64,000 bases of DNA from Symsagittifera roscoffensis (GCF_963678635.1 NC_087069.1:46642276-46706275), one strand, 5' to 3'; counted from the first letter of the stretch, positions 1 to 11,616 are shown. Notes: generated by a model from the sequence alone, not told the origin. A program made the numbers and translations.

Positions 1-675
1 TTTTTTGTAAAAAACGCTTGCAAAAAATCAGTTTATGGGTTGTTGGTATTTATATTTATTTATTTGATTTATCAAGGTGTGTGAAACGTGTGGTGATAAA
101 ATACTAGTGAGTTGACTGATTTTTGAAATGCTTACTGAAATGAAAAAATGAACAACGAAACTAAGCTAATTTAAATGTAATTTCAGCCCAAAATTCAATA
201 AATATACTAAAAGATGCACAGATTTTCAAGTTAGCTTAAGATCAATCATTTGTGACTAACTATTCGCGGATATCGTAGGGCTTAAGTTCTACCTCTGGTA
301 TCATCGTTGGAGCCAGGATTGGCCAGCTGAAATCAATTTCACAGTCATGCCAGGATTGCCCTGGACTTTCTGGATAAGTTTTTCTTGAAATATCATTGCC
401 TCTTGTCTTTGTCTGATTGAGAAGTACTCAATACTACCCAATCAGAATCTATCAGTAATGAGTAATTACATATCGTAAACACTGAATAGTTTTACAAGTC
501 AGACCAGTATTAGAAAAAAATAGCTTAAAGTAGATCTCACACAGTAAACGCGAGTTTCCAGGATTCCTACAGGTTCATTGAGACACCATCAGAAAATAGG
601 AGTGGTAAAGAGATAACTACTAGATTGAGGAGTTGTACAGACTGATTTGGCCGAGAAAAGATAGTGGGACTAACT

Positions 676-1088
676 CAGGGGCGGATCTAGGATTTTCTCG
701 AGGGGGGAGGGGGGGGGGGGGGGCGGATTTTCAAAAAATTTTCCAAAATTTTGACGACCTTTGTTTTAGGTCGAGCAAGTTGATTTTCCGAGCTCTCCTA
801 AGGCACTGTTTTGCCAAAACAGTCAAAAAAGCCGTTTTTGGGTACTTTTTGAAAAACGTTGACAAAAAATAGCGTTTTTTTGGCCCGCGCTCCCCCTCAA
901 AGTTAGTATATATTGGCACCGATAGCGCCTTTAGAAAAATTTTAGGGTCGGTCGGCCAAAAATGGATTTCTGAAAAAGTATCAAAGGTCGGACCCTTTAT
1001 GTCGGCAGGGGGTCGAATCCCTGAGGGGGGGGGGGGGGGAGGGCGTTCGACCAAACCCCAACGCCCCCCCCCCCTAAATCCGCCCCTG
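676..1088 (+). mobile_element. hAT-type MITE, CAGGGGCGGAT family
   Basis: A 413-bp non-autonomous element. It starts CAGGGGCGGATCTAG and ends with the inverted complement (CTAAATCCGCCCCTG). It is flanked by an exact 8-bp direct repeat GACTAACT (668-675 and 1089-1096). The 8-bp duplication and CAGGG-type termini are hAT hallmarks. The paralogous segment near 7950-7965 has a single 8-bp stretch at this place, so the empty site is preserved. Poly-G tracts sit just inside both ends. It encodes no transposase. Confidence 0.93.
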
Positions 1089-1529
1089 GACTAACTGACT
1101 CTGTACTCAATCAGAAACTATCTATTAGATAGCCCAAGAGCCATCTCGTATTATACAAGTAGTATATCGCCAGAAGTATATCGCCTCTATATATAGTGAA
1201 CAGCCAAATTTCAGTGTCGAACTTCATCCTACTGTGCAGGTTTCCTTGTCAACAATGAAAAGCTCATAGCACTTGAAAATTACCCCTGCGGACTAGAAAA
1301 TTAAATGAACTATAATTTGAGCAAAGGTTTTTTGATAGATATGCAAAAAAATCAAGTTCAATAGACAACTCTGTTGTTATACTAGTTATCAATTAGAAAA
1401 TGATGATCAAAATATTAAGTTTTGATTTTTATGGCTCTCAGTGTTTTCAAAAATGATTTGACAATATCAATTTGACAGACTAAATATAAACTGCTAAAAA
1501 CTAAGGAAGCAGTGGTTTTGAAGTAGGAG

Positions 1530-1830
1530 TTCAAAAAATTTATTTAAGCAAGGTCATTGGTGTGCGCAGAATTTTTGCGGACCATTATTTCAGGTCGACC
1601 AATTTGATTCTCCGAGCTCTCAAAAATCAGGCCAAAAACGGCACTTTTGAACACTCTGGAAAATTTTGAACGAAATTGCGTTTTTTCGGCGCGCGCTCTC
1701 CGATAAGCGCCTTCAGAAAAATTTTCGGGATGGTCAGTCAACAATGGATGTCGTAACGTTATACCAGAATCGGGACCCTTTGGGAAAATTTTGCAACCAG
1801 AATTGAGAAAGGCGGTCTTCCCCACCTCCC
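1530..1830 (+). mobile_element. Fragment of CAGGGGCGGAT-family MITE
   Basis: Internal MITE sequence in the same orientation as 676-1088. It has the 'gtcgaccaatttgatt', 'ccgagctct', 'cggcgcgcgctc' and 'gggaccctttggg' landmarks in the same order. Termini are missing. It is diverged from the 676-1088 copy and is absent from the second copy of the segmental repeat. Confidence 0.7.
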
Positions 1831-1976
1831 TACCATCCAGCACGCTGATGAGCAATGTCTAAGTTATGTCCTCAGAAGACCAAAATTTCGAAAACCTGAG
1901 AGCTTCAGCGCAAAAAGATTGATCAGTCAAGAGTGAATTAACACATGGTTATACTTTGGGTTTTTTATGTTGTTGC

Positions 1977-2840
1977 AGGAGCGGATCTAGTATTTTCTCG
2001 AGGGGAGGTGGGGGGGGGGGAGGAGCAATCGATAGTTGCATATCTGATATAATGCAATATCTTTTGACTAGCTTTTAAGTATTGCGATAATCTATCGGCT
2101 GGAAACTCGATATTTTACGTTGTACCCAATTTCGAACAATTAAGCCAATCAGCTGCTGGTGCACACAAACAAACTTGATGCAGTGCTTAATGTGTTCACC
2201 AGTTGTGTCACAAGTGTGCTTTTGCTAATCCCACAGTGGTCATGAACAAGGCAATTGCACTGTTCGATTTCGCTGAAAATACTTCCGAATCAAGTGGAAC
2301 ACATTTTAAGTGCAGAAACTGCTCCACTATTGCAAATTGCCAGAAAGAGCTGAAATTACAAAATTTATTGTCACATATTCGTTCAGCTCATTCCAATTCG
2401 AGCAAAAGTTCGCAGCGACTTACAGAGATCAGTTTCACTGGTCAGAAAACGGCAAACATCTTCGGGTGCTTGGACTGGATTATCATGGGCGACAAAACAA
2501 TTAGTTTTTGCGAGAAGGAGGATAGTCACAACCACTCAATATGTGGCAAAACTCAAAACACAGAATTTTATTGACAAAAGTGGAGGAAAAACGAATTGCA
2601 GTAGAGTTGTCCGAGCTGGACGAAACAGCTTTAAACGCGGAAAATGATTACAAAACGTTGTCTATCCTTGTCTATTCGGTGTCAAAATTTCACATCATTA
2701 GAAAGACAAATAAGGTACGTTTTAATATCTATTTTTATATGATATGTGGGCGCTAATTGTCTCAACTTCGTTTGCCTTGTACCGAAGGGGGTCCTTTTGG
2801 GACGACAGGGGATCGAATCCCTGAGGTAGGGGGGCGTCCT
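1977..2840 (+). mobile_element. Remnant of a transposase-bearing hAT related to the MITE family
   Basis: The left edge (1977 on) reads CAGGAGCGGATCTAG followed by 'tattttctcgagggg' and poly-G, matching the MITE 5' end. The right part (about 2785-2840) has 'gggacgacaggggatcgaatccctgagg', like the MITE 3' end. Between them lies a BED-finger transposase fragment (2203-2756). The last 15 bases of the right terminus and a clean target duplication are not recognisable. I infer that this is a decayed autonomous relative of the local MITEs. Confidence 0.6.
2203..2756 (+). pseudogene. hAT transposase N-terminal remnant (BED-type zinc finger)
   Basis: The open frame from 2203 gives about 123 residues with a C-x2-C pair (HFKCRNCSTI), then an H-x4-H pair (LLSHIRSAH), the layout of a BED finger. 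It is followed by FGCLDWIIMGDKTISFCEKE. That stretch parallels FGWIDWITDCLYPFSFVEKE in the transposase at 9033, so the two are distant members of the same hAT group. A frame change near 2541-2570 leads to a second short frame, and the RNase-H-like catalytic region and hAT C-terminal domain are absent. Known for the family: the BED finger binds the transposon ends. This copy cannot encode an active enzyme. Confidence 0.65.
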
Positions 2841-3489
2841 GGGTAGTTGAATACTGCATTGAGCCATTTACTATTTCTTGGATTGGCTAAATCTGTCTTG
2901 TTTGGTTAAAAAAAAAATTCAGTGTTCAAGAGGGGACCCGGGTTGAGCTCACATTGAAAATTAGCAATGAAAAAGTGAAAAAAAAACAGCGATCTTCATC
3001 GATGAATTATCGATGTTCCTTGCCACAATAGCAAATTTTATCGATAAATATTGCTAATTTGGCTTTTTTTTCAGCAATGAAACAGCGATAAAAAACCTAT
3101 CAAAATGAGAAAAAGTAGTTCGCAGGTTTATCTATGCAAAAAATTCTTATTTATACATGAAACAGCGCAGGAAAAAAGCAATATTTTGATGGTAGTAAAA
3201 AATATCCAAGTTTGCTGAATGATTATTTTTCAGGCAAGCAGTACATTCTTGAAAAATGACCTCCAGCACTATTTTGCTTTCAGTTTTCTGATTATTGTAT
3301 TGCTCAGCGATCAAGTCGATTGCGCTAGCTTGTTCGTAAATTGAATGCTATGCTTCTTCAAAGAGATCAACCGAGCTAGATTTGCTTAGCAAAATCTCAC
3401 AAGTGCTGTGACAAATCGAGTAATCATCATTCGCACGTGCATTTTAGAACAACACTTAAAATGAATTCGGTCTCTACAAAAAGGTGTAG

Positions 3490-4438
3490 CCAAAATTAAC
3501 ACATTTTCAGGTGTCTCAGATCGAGAATCAAAAACAGTATTGAATAATTTGTAGTTAAGGGGGACTTGGAATAAGAGCCCAGCCTGCTCACAAAAGATGG
3601 AAGAGGAAAATTGCCACTTGGTAGAATTAAAAAATCGGGTTCGCCAAGAATAAAACTTCTATGAAAACTGTTGTTGAAAAACAATGGAGGCGAACTCAAA
3701 TTACTCATAATTTAAATACAAAACAGCTCAATTGTCAGGTCACTACTAGTTTGAATATAATTATCTAGAAATCGGTGGTTGAAGTTGCTTAGTTTCCGGT
3801 ATTTCAGAAATTTTTAATTACTGTAAAATTAGGGCAAAAAGCAAACGTTTCATGCTATTAAAAGTTTGTATCATACCTGTAAATTTGGAGAACTCATGTT
3901 GAAGAGGAGAAAAGTTGTAGCAGCAATCAAGTGCTTTACGGCAGACTCTTATAGTATTATGACAGCTCTCGCTACATTTCTTTCGGTTTAAGTTTTTTGT
4001 TTCATCTTTTCAGTATTTGTTTTTTCAAATTTTTTTGATTGCCATTTACTTGGTATTACTTTGCACAAAACTTTCAAAGTGTAAAAGCTTTATTTTGTTC
4101 TCTTATTTTTTTTGATTCATTCAAACTTTTTTTCGAATTATATGGTTTTTAAAAGATGTTTCAGCAGCCGTTTTAGGTGTTTCAGTTTTGCTCTATCAGT
4201 TGATGCTCAAGCGAGGGCTCAATTTTCCTAAAATGGCTGAGCAAAAGTTTTCTATGCGAAAAGAAGTTGTGTCTATTAACAGGGACACATTACTAGTATC
4301 TTTCTCTAAAGAACTCATGTGTTTCCAAAAAATTTTTTTCGTCAATAACTATTAAGAGATCTTTAAGACTTTGAGTTTTCTTTTTTTTTCTACTGCCACT
4401 GTTGTGTCTGAATAAATTTTAAAAGCTGATTTTTTTAA
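3490..4438. other. No recognisable gene
   Basis: AT-rich, with many T and A runs. I see no coding frame resembling a known family, no terminal repeats and no RNA gene. It separates the end of segmental copy 1 from the LINE fragment on the minus strand. Confidence 0.5.
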
Positions 4439-5313
4439 TCAAAAAGCATAGTAAAGGTTTTTTGTGTTAATTTTTTTCTTGCAAACGACAAATTTACAAG
4501 TGTTAAGTTTATTTCTTGTTAACTCCAAAATAATTTCGTGTAAGACTTCTTGTTGAGATTTCAGACTATTTAACGAAAAGGTTGTTTTTTTTTCAACTCT
4601 GTCATTAGCATAGACTAACATGTTACTAGATCGTTTATGCTTTTTTTTGTATCATTTATATATAAGAAAAATGGAAACGGGCCCAATAATTTTCCCGGTG
4701 GGACACGAATTTATTCCTTGAACTTTTGATTTTTTTCTCGAGCTGATTACATAGTGTTTTCGGTTTTCAAAATACGATTTTAAAAAATTTAAAGTAAGCC
4801 CTTCGAATCCAGATGATTCGAATTTATCCAGAAAAATATCATGATTAACTCTGTCAAAACTGTTTTTTATTTCTATGAATGTGCCTTGGGTTAAAATAGA
4901 AAGATTATTCGAGTGAAACCTAATTTTCTGAATTACTGATACTATAGAACCGATAGTGCTACAATTTGATCCTAATCCAAACTGATTTTCATTGAACAAG
5001 CTAATTATATGAGAGAAGCCCTTCAATCTTTTGAAGATGAGCTTCTCAAAAAACATGCCAAAAACTGGTAACAAAAAGGGTCTAAAACTTAGAGTATGGT
5101 TCAGTACTGGTTTCAAATAATGATTCGATTTACAAAAATCAGCAATCTCTGCTGTATACAACTTTCACCAGAGGAAAACTGTTTGTCAAATTTTTTGACT
5201 CTGCTTAGGTTTTCGAGTTTTTTGAACAAAAACTCAAAAAAAGTTAGCGAAGTCACGTCTTGTCCAAATGGCACAAAAATTTCCGATCTATGTGATTTAA
5301 AAAAAGATTTCAT
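4439..5313 (-). pseudogene. LINE reverse transcriptase fragment (CR1/Jockey-like)
   Basis: Read on the minus strand, three frames follow one another. They give RT blocks in order: LLPVFGMFFEKLIFKRL and NENQFGLGSNCST, then the degenerate catalytic block IKNSFDRVNHD, then a degraded CPTGKIIGPVS (family form close to VPQGSILGPLL), then YANDR where the family has F/YADD. The second aspartate pair is therefore damaged and the frame shifts at about 5113-5161 and 4640. These blocks are typical of CR1/Jockey-type non-LTR retrotransposons, whose RT primes on nicked target DNA. Only the palm and fingers remain; endonuclease and ORF1 are not seen. Dead relic. Confidence 0.85.
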
Positions 5314-6960
5314 TTTTGCGACTTTTCTTACGTATCGGAAAAAGAGATAGGAACAAAAACAGTGTTTGAAACCCTCGTTGTAATATTTTGAATTGATTTA
5401 AGTGATCCCTGCGTGCTATAATCATTTCAAAAACAGAACATTTTAAAAAACTTTTTCAAATTCTTTTTTTAAACCGATTTGTTGATCTTTTTGAGATTAA
5501 AATCGATATCTGAAGCTTCATATACAGGCTTTCAAAGTTAAAAAGTAGTTTTTAAAGCCCTTCAAACTGAACTATTTTTTTTTGGTTGCTTTAATTGGTT
5601 TAAATTGACGAAATTTTTTAAATTATTGCATCACGACTGACAAGGCTTAAATTTGATATAAAACTTTCTTGCGACAGGCATTTGGTCGAAATATTATTTG
5701 GCGTAATTTTGTTATTAGTTTGGATTCCACAGATTTTGCCTATTTTTACCGCAAAACTTGAACCAATTTCAACATAAGTTGGATTGGAACTGAAAGATAA
5801 AACGTGAGCACTAAATAAATTTTTTTTCAAATCAAGGAATCAATCTGCGCTGGTGATTTCAATAGCAACAAATTTTGTCGGAGTTTCGTGTAGGCGATAT
5901 TTCTCACTGAATTCCAGCTAAAAACTCACTAACGCCTTTAAAAAACGCATGTCATAAAACCAATTTTAGTGTCCCAGTGAAATCGTAAAACATAATCAAT
6001 AGACGATTGGAGAAAGCCAATGAACGCAAGTAATCACTAAAGTAGTGACTTTTTTCAAAAAAGTTTATCCTTTGAGAAAAGTTCATGATTTTAAATTTGT
6101 TTGATAAATTTAAACCAATTTGAAAAAACTGCATAATAGATAAAATTTCTATAAGGCTGGGAAATCTGACAACTAAAATTCACTTTCAAAATTGGAAGCC
6201 GATCAAGTTGTTTTTGACTTTTTTTTTCTGATGTTCGATAGTTGAGTGTGTTTTTCTTAGAACAAAAGAAATGAACTGAGCTTAGAAAAAACAAATAGTT
6301 TAAACCTCGAAAGATCAAATTTGAGCGTGAACAATTTATAGGATTTTTCCTATAGAAATAAAAAATCAACCCAGCCTATATTAAAGTTATCATTACTTCA
6401 TCGACTCTCAGCAAAGAAAAAAAAACAAAGTAAAAACAAGGATAGCCTGTTGCTGTGCTAGTACACCATAATGATCCGACCACAAAAAAATATCAACTAT
6501 AGTGTATCAAATTGGGGTCGCTTTTTTGTGTGTGGTGTGATAAGTCAACTATGCAAATGCTTAGGTTGTTTGTAAGTTGGGCTTAATTGACAATGGTAAA
6601 TTCAGCTTCCAAATTTATTATTCTTGGAGTACCTAAAACGTTTACTACTACTTAATGAAAAATTTTATTTCATAAGAGCTACTTCACTGACTTTTTAGCG
6701 TCGTTCGAATTATGACTGAGAGAGCTATAATTTGATATATAATCACATTCCAGTGATTGTTCGTGGTACCCGATATTGTGTGGAAAGAAAATTTCCTTCC
6801 CATTCCGTGGTCGCAAATAACTTTTCATACGCCGAAATGTTTTCATTTCAAGTACAATTGTTGTTTCAAGACTTATACTTTTTTCAATGTTGAACAACAA
6901 CTTGGAATAATTATGTGACTCAAAAATTATCTCGAGGAAAAAAAACTGCAATGGATGAAA
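5314..6960. other. No recognisable gene
   Basis: AT-rich sequence with scattered short frames that look random. Part of 5314-6400 may be further decayed LINE sequence upstream of the RT fragment, but I could not find endonuclease motifs. No terminal repeats noted. Confidence 0.4.
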
Positions 6961-6964
6961 TTCC

Positions 6965-7200
6965 TATTCGGTTTTAGCATTCCTGGGCTCATTTATCCAA
7001 ATAGTGACCACTCTGATCCTGGTAACTGCCATGGTCATGATGATGGTCATACAGATGGACTGTAAATCACTATGGCTTCCAAGTATGAGCCTCACTTTCG
7101 TAGTGACCATAGTCAGTTTTATACCCTCGATTTTGATTCTTGTTGTGGTGCTGAGATATCGGAATATTACATACGAGGGAATGTGATTTTTAATATGAAA
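6965..7200 (+). other. Short His/Asp/Ser-rich frame, unassigned
   Basis: One plus-strand frame reads about 25 residues rich in His, Asp and Gly (NSDHSDPGNCHGHDDGHTDG). After one stop it continues with a segment holding SDHSQ and a CC pair. I do not recognise it. It may be a decayed exon of a His-rich protein or chance composition. It sits just left of segmental copy 2. Confidence 0.15.
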
Positions 7201-8768
7201 TTGTGTAGACAAATTATGTTCTTGTTTTTGTTGATATTATTGAAAATTTTTTTTTTTTTCTAGTTTTATCAATTTTTGAGCAGTAATTGTTTTTTGTAAA
7301 AAACGCTTGAAAAAAATCAGTTTATGGGTTATTGGTATTTATATTTATTTATTTGAATTATCAAGGTGTGTGAAACGTGTGGTGATAAAATACTAGTGAG
7401 TTGACTGATTTTTGAAATGCTTACTGAAATGAAAAAATGAATAAATAAACTAAGCTAATTTAAATGAAAATTCAGCCCAAAATTAGTTAATTATACTAAA
7501 AGATGCACAGATTTTCAAGTTAGCTTAAGATTAATCATTTGTCACTAAATATTCGCGGATATCTTAGGGCTTAAATTCTACCTCTGGTATCATCGTTGGA
7601 GCCAGGATTGGCCAGCTTAAATCAATTTCAGAGTCATGCCAGGATTGCCCTGGACTTTCTGGATAAGTTTTTCTTGAAATATCATTGCCTCTTGCCTTTG
7701 TCTGATTGAGAAGTACTCAAAACTAACCAATCAGAATCTATCAGTTATGAGTAATTACATATCGTAAACACTGAATAGTTTTACAAGTCAGACCAGTATT
7801 AGAAAAAATAGCTTAAAGTTGATCTCACACAGTAAACGCGAGTTTCCAGGATTCCTACAGGTTCATTGAGACACCATCAGAAAATAATAGTGGTAAAAAG
7901 GTAACTACCAGATTGAGGAGTTGTACAGACTGATTTGGCCGAGAAAGATAATGGCGCAAACAGACTCTGTACTCAATCAGAAACTATCTATTAGATAGAG
8001 CCCAAGAGCCATCTCCTATTATACAAGTAGTATATCGCCAAAAGTATATCGCCTCTATATATAGTGAACAGCCAAATTTCAGTGTCGAACTTCATCCTAC
8101 TGTGCAGGTTTCCTTGTCAACAATGAAAAGCTCATAGCACTTGAAAATTACCCCTCTAGACTAGAAAATTAAAATGAACTATAATTTGAGCAAAGGTTTT
8201 TTGATAAATATGCAAAAAAATCAAGTTTATTAGACAACTCTGTTGTTATACTAGTTATCAATTAGAAAATGATGATCAAAAAATTAAATTTTGATTTTTA
8301 TGGCTCTCATTGTTTTTAAAAATGATTTGACAATATCAATTTGACAGACTAAATATAAATCGCTAAAAACTAAGGGAGCATTGGTTTTGAAGTAGGAGTT
8401 TGCCTTTTACCGAAGGAGGGTCCTTTCGGGACGAGAGGGGATCAAATCCCTGTGAGAGGGGGTGTCCTGGGTAGTTGATTACTGCATTGAGCCATTTACT
8501 ATTCCTTGGATTGGCTAAATCTGTTTTGTTTGATTAAAAAACTTGTTAAGTGTTCAAGAGGAGAGATTGAAAAATTATTTTCAAAACTCGATTTTACAAA
8601 GTATTAGAAAAACCTGCTGCAAGATAGTGATGAAGATATGTTTAAAAAAGCACAATTAGTCAAATGACAGTAACATATTTTTCAGTTTTGATGGTAGTAA
8701 AAAAATAACCAGGTTTACTGAAGGATTCTTTTTAGACAAGCGTTTCTTTCTTGAAATATGGCCTCAAG

Positions 8769-10537
8769 CAGGGGTGGTAAAAAAAAATGAGGGAAAAATA
8801 AATTGCAATTAATGGGATGCAATTAATTGACTGCAGTATTTTTCTAAGCCCATTAATTGAGGGTAAAGCAAGCAATTAATTGGCAATTATCAAGTATTTA
8901 AAAAGCGTATTCTAATAGTATTGTCGGCCTAATGAAGCCTGGATATTCTTCCAGTGTGTGAATGAAAATAAGAGTAAATTCTATTGGCTAGTAGAATTGT
9001 TCACATATTAAGACCTTGGCGTGTGACATTAATTGCTCCAGTGGAAACAAAGCAGCATGACTACTAATTCATTTCGTAAACAAATGTGCGAAAAGTATTT
9101 TACACCTGGAGCATTCGAGAACAAATGGACATGTACATGTGGAAAAACTGTCACGCAGAAAAAAGGAAAGGGCTGGACAAACTTATGGAACCACTTTATT
9201 GCCCTTCACCCAGACTATGAAAACAGGGAAAACCAGAGCACACTTATCGACTACCTATCATCACCGGTGGAGAATTTGTTTGGGTGGATCGACTGGATCA
9301 CAGACTGCTTGTACCCTTTCAGTTTCGTCGAAAAAGAAACAAATCGAAAGTATACGAGCTTGAAGCCGATTTCTCGCACACTCTACAGAATAACATGATT
9401 GGTTTATTGGCCAAAGTTGAAAGCGCTGTCAAAGATACGTTGAAAGGAAAGTTGTGTATTCTGATGGAAAGATGGTCCAAAGGCAGCACCCATTACGTGG
9501 CACTTTTTGCTGCCCTTCCAGATTCAAAGGTGAGCGCAGGTTATTCCACTGTTTTGTTGTCTTTTTCGCCATTGTACGACGAGACCAACTTAAATGCAGA
9601 CGAACACTGCAGGTTTATAAAATTGGTTGTTCAAGATTTGTATGGAAAGAACGTGGAGACAGATGTTATTTCGAAAATAGACGATAATTGCGAGCTGAAT
9701 AAGTCTATTGCTCGTAAACTCGGAAAGACCTTGGTGGGTTGCGGGTCCCATCGGCTAAACCTCGCAACAAACATGATACTTGCTGAACACAAAAATATTC
9801 CGGACAAGGTCAACACGCTTATGGGCAAGTTCAAAAACTTGATTCTCGGGGCAAAATTGAGGCAGAATTCGGTTACGAAAGCGCTGCAACGTGTAGAAAT
9901 CACAATAACTGACACGCGGGCTCTGTTCGACGAGGTCATCAAATCTCACCCGATGACATCCAAATACCTGGCTTCTGATGCGTCCATTGTTTTTGATGTT
10001 GTGTTTGAAACTGCTATCACGAAAAATCAGAACAAGAACGAACGTTTTATCACTGAAGAAGAAGTTCTGGCCGTGAAAATGCTGAAGAAAAACGAAGATA
10101 AACAAGCGTCAGCAACAATCACCTCAGACGATTTGCACAGACTATAACAAAAAAGAAGAGAATGTGCGACTCCGGGTCCGACTACGAAGGAATTCTTTGT
10201 GTATTACCTACGTCAAACATTGTGGAACGCTTTTTCAGCGCAGCAGGTATAGCTCTAAGCGACTACCGGCATCGACTATGCCAGCAAACTTGGAATGTCA
10301 GTTATTCCTTAAGTACAATTGTCGACTATGGGACAAAAAGACACTGAAGTTTGTTATAAATCATCCTTAAATTGCAGAACAATAAAAAAACGTTTGTTGA
10401 AAATTGGTTTTGATTGAGAGAGCCCAATAATTGCAATTAATTGCAATAATTGATTGATAGAAATTCCCCAATGCAATTAATTGATTGCCTCGGAAAAAAC
10501 TCAAAACATTAATTGCAATCAATTTTGATTATCCCTG
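8769..10537 (+). mobile_element. hAT transposon with degenerate transposase
   Basis: About 1.77 kb. The left end reads CAGGGGTGGTAAAA and the right end is its imperfect inverted complement (TTTTGATTATCCCTG). Flanks are GCCTCAAG (8761-8768) and GCCTCAAT (10538-10545), an 8-bp target duplication with one mismatch. The matching place in copy 1 of the segmental repeat (about 3258-3270) has one copy of the target and no insert. Both ends carry many AATTGCAATTAATTG-type subterminal repeats, probable transposase binding sites. It belongs to a different hAT family from the CAGGGGCGGAT MITEs. Confidence 0.92.
9033..10370 (+). pseudogene. hAT-superfamily transposase, frameshifted
   Basis: The N-terminus has a BED-type finger (TCTCGKT with NHFIALH), then FGWIDWITD and FSFVEKE. 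After a frame change near 9390 a 287-residue frame holds LMERWSKGSTHYVALFAA (region of the first catalytic acid) and CGSHRLNLATN. A third part at about 10200-10370 has PTSNIVERFFSAAG, the hAT C-terminal dimerisation motif. It shifts frame again at about 10280 before LFLKYNCRLWD. Known role: cut-and-paste transposition, with the BED finger contacting the ends and the C-terminal block forming multimers. Two frameshifts and a probable loss near 10150 make it inactive. It lies wholly inside the element with matching ends. Confidence 0.9.
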
Positions 10538-10767
10538 GCCTCAATCACTATTTTGTTTTCAGTTTTCTGATTTTTATATTGCTCAGTGATCAAGTTGATT
10601 GAGCTAGCTTGTTCGTAAATTGACTGATATGTTTCTTCAAATAAACCAACCGAACTGAATTTGTTTAGCCGATTTCTCATAAGTGGTGTGACAAATCGAG
10701 TAATCATCATTCGTACGTACATTATAAAACAACACTTAAAACGAACTCGGTCTCTACAAAAAGTTGT

Positions 10768-11083
10768 AGTCTTATAAACTACTTTGAATTGATTATAGTC
10801 GATGGTTCTAGAAGAATTTTATAGAGATTAATTATAAAACGTCAATTTAAACAATAATTAATCATGTGGATCTATGGTGGGGGATCTCAAAAATCCGTTG
10901 ATAGATGTCAATTACCCGTTTCCGATCAAACAGGTTTTTGAAATTGGAGTTCTACTGATATTCAACTGCTTATTATAAATCAGCTGCCTTGGATAATTTT
11001 CGAAATAAAAAAAGAGAAAAAATGGGGTTACTTGAACTACATACATCTGTCAAATATTGAAAATAAAATTGATTTGATAAAAT
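10768..11083. other. Spacer, no gene seen
   Basis: About 315 bases of AT-rich sequence between the end of the segmental repeat and the first hairpin-ended repeat. Nothing recognisable. Confidence 0.5.
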
Positions 11084-11616
11084 TTTTGTTCCGACTTTCG
11101 ATGCAAAAGTAACGGAATATTTGTGCTCGTGGTGGGTTTTTTTTAGACAAATGTCGACTTTTTAACTAGCCATTTTTTTCGGAATTTAAAAAAAAATATT
11201 TCGAAAGGTTTTGTTGTCCTGAGCTCAAATTTGAAAAGATAATTCACCTGTGATCATTTTTCGTAAAGTTATGGGGGTTTAATAATTGCCATTTTGGCCA
11301 GTATGGGACAAATAACGCGCGATATATTTCGCGCTATTAACGCGTAAGCGGAGATATAATCCGTCTTAGAAATCGTTCCAAATTGGTTGAAAGAAGTTTA
11401 TTTGCCATAATTGAATTGTTACAAGAAGCGAAATCTATCCTTTTGTACTTTATATGGCGTGTGGGTGGATGGTTTTCATAAAAAATTACGAATTTTAGAG
11501 AAAAAAAATGTTCATTTAATTTAATTACATTTAATTTTTTTAAAGGTTATTACTGATTCATAAACATTAAAAGGCAGTCGGAACATTCAGGGCTTCGCCC
11601 TGATACGAGCAGTCTT
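11084..11616 (+). mobile_element. Hairpin-ended short repeat (HINE/Helentron-like), copy A
   Basis: About 530 bp. It begins TTTTTGTTCCGACTTTCG and ends with AGTCGGAAC (11576-11584), the hairpin CAGGGCTTCGCCCTG (11588-11602), then ATACGAGCAGTCTT. GTTCCGACT near the 5' end and AGTCGGAAC near the 3' end are exact inverted complements. An internal near-palindrome around 11310-11350 alternates GCGCGATATAT, TTCGCGC and AACGCG. There is no coding capacity and no clear target duplication. Subterminal inverted repeats plus a 3' hairpin are features described for Helentron-associated non-autonomous elements; the assignment is inference. Confidence 0.8.

Larger units (their letters stand above)
1..3489 (+). 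repeat. Direct segmental repeat, copy 1
   Basis: This segment is nearly the same as 7290-10767, base for base over long stretches, apart from a few large insertions. Position 1 aligns with 7290, so this copy is cut by the window edge and homology may extend further left. It carries a hAT MITE (676-1088) and a block at 1530-2766 that copy 2 lacks. It lacks the hAT element that copy 2 carries at 8769-10537. No conserved gene is seen in the shared sequence itself. It could be a tandem segmental duplication or two copies of a large dispersed element. Confidence 0.85.
7290..10767 (+). repeat. Direct segmental repeat, copy 2
   Basis: Second copy of the 1-3489 segment, in direct orientation at an offset of about 7.29 kb. 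Alignment runs through 8401 ('gaagtaggagtt'). It then jumps to the sequence matching 2767 on ('tgccttttaccgaag'), so about 1.24 kb present in copy 1 is missing here. The join has a 3-base overlap (GTT). It then continues to about 10767, interrupted by a hAT element at 8769-10537. The left limit cannot be set because copy 1 starts at the window edge. Confidence 0.85.

Noticed and set aside
731-1054. 107-codon minus frame with Pro-rich start
   Set aside because: It lies inside the hAT MITE; the prolines come from the poly-G tract. The same false frame recurs in the 59599 copy.
7004-7186. Plus-strand frame resembling a multi-pass membrane protein
   Set aside because: It is hydrophobic in one frame because of T-rich codons; overlapping frames are equally open and there is no conserved motif.
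11588-11602. Rho-independent-type terminator (CAGGGCTTCGCCCTG plus T-run)
   Set aside because: The hairpin is the conserved 3' end of a dispersed repeat in a eukaryotic genome, not the end of a bacterial transcript.
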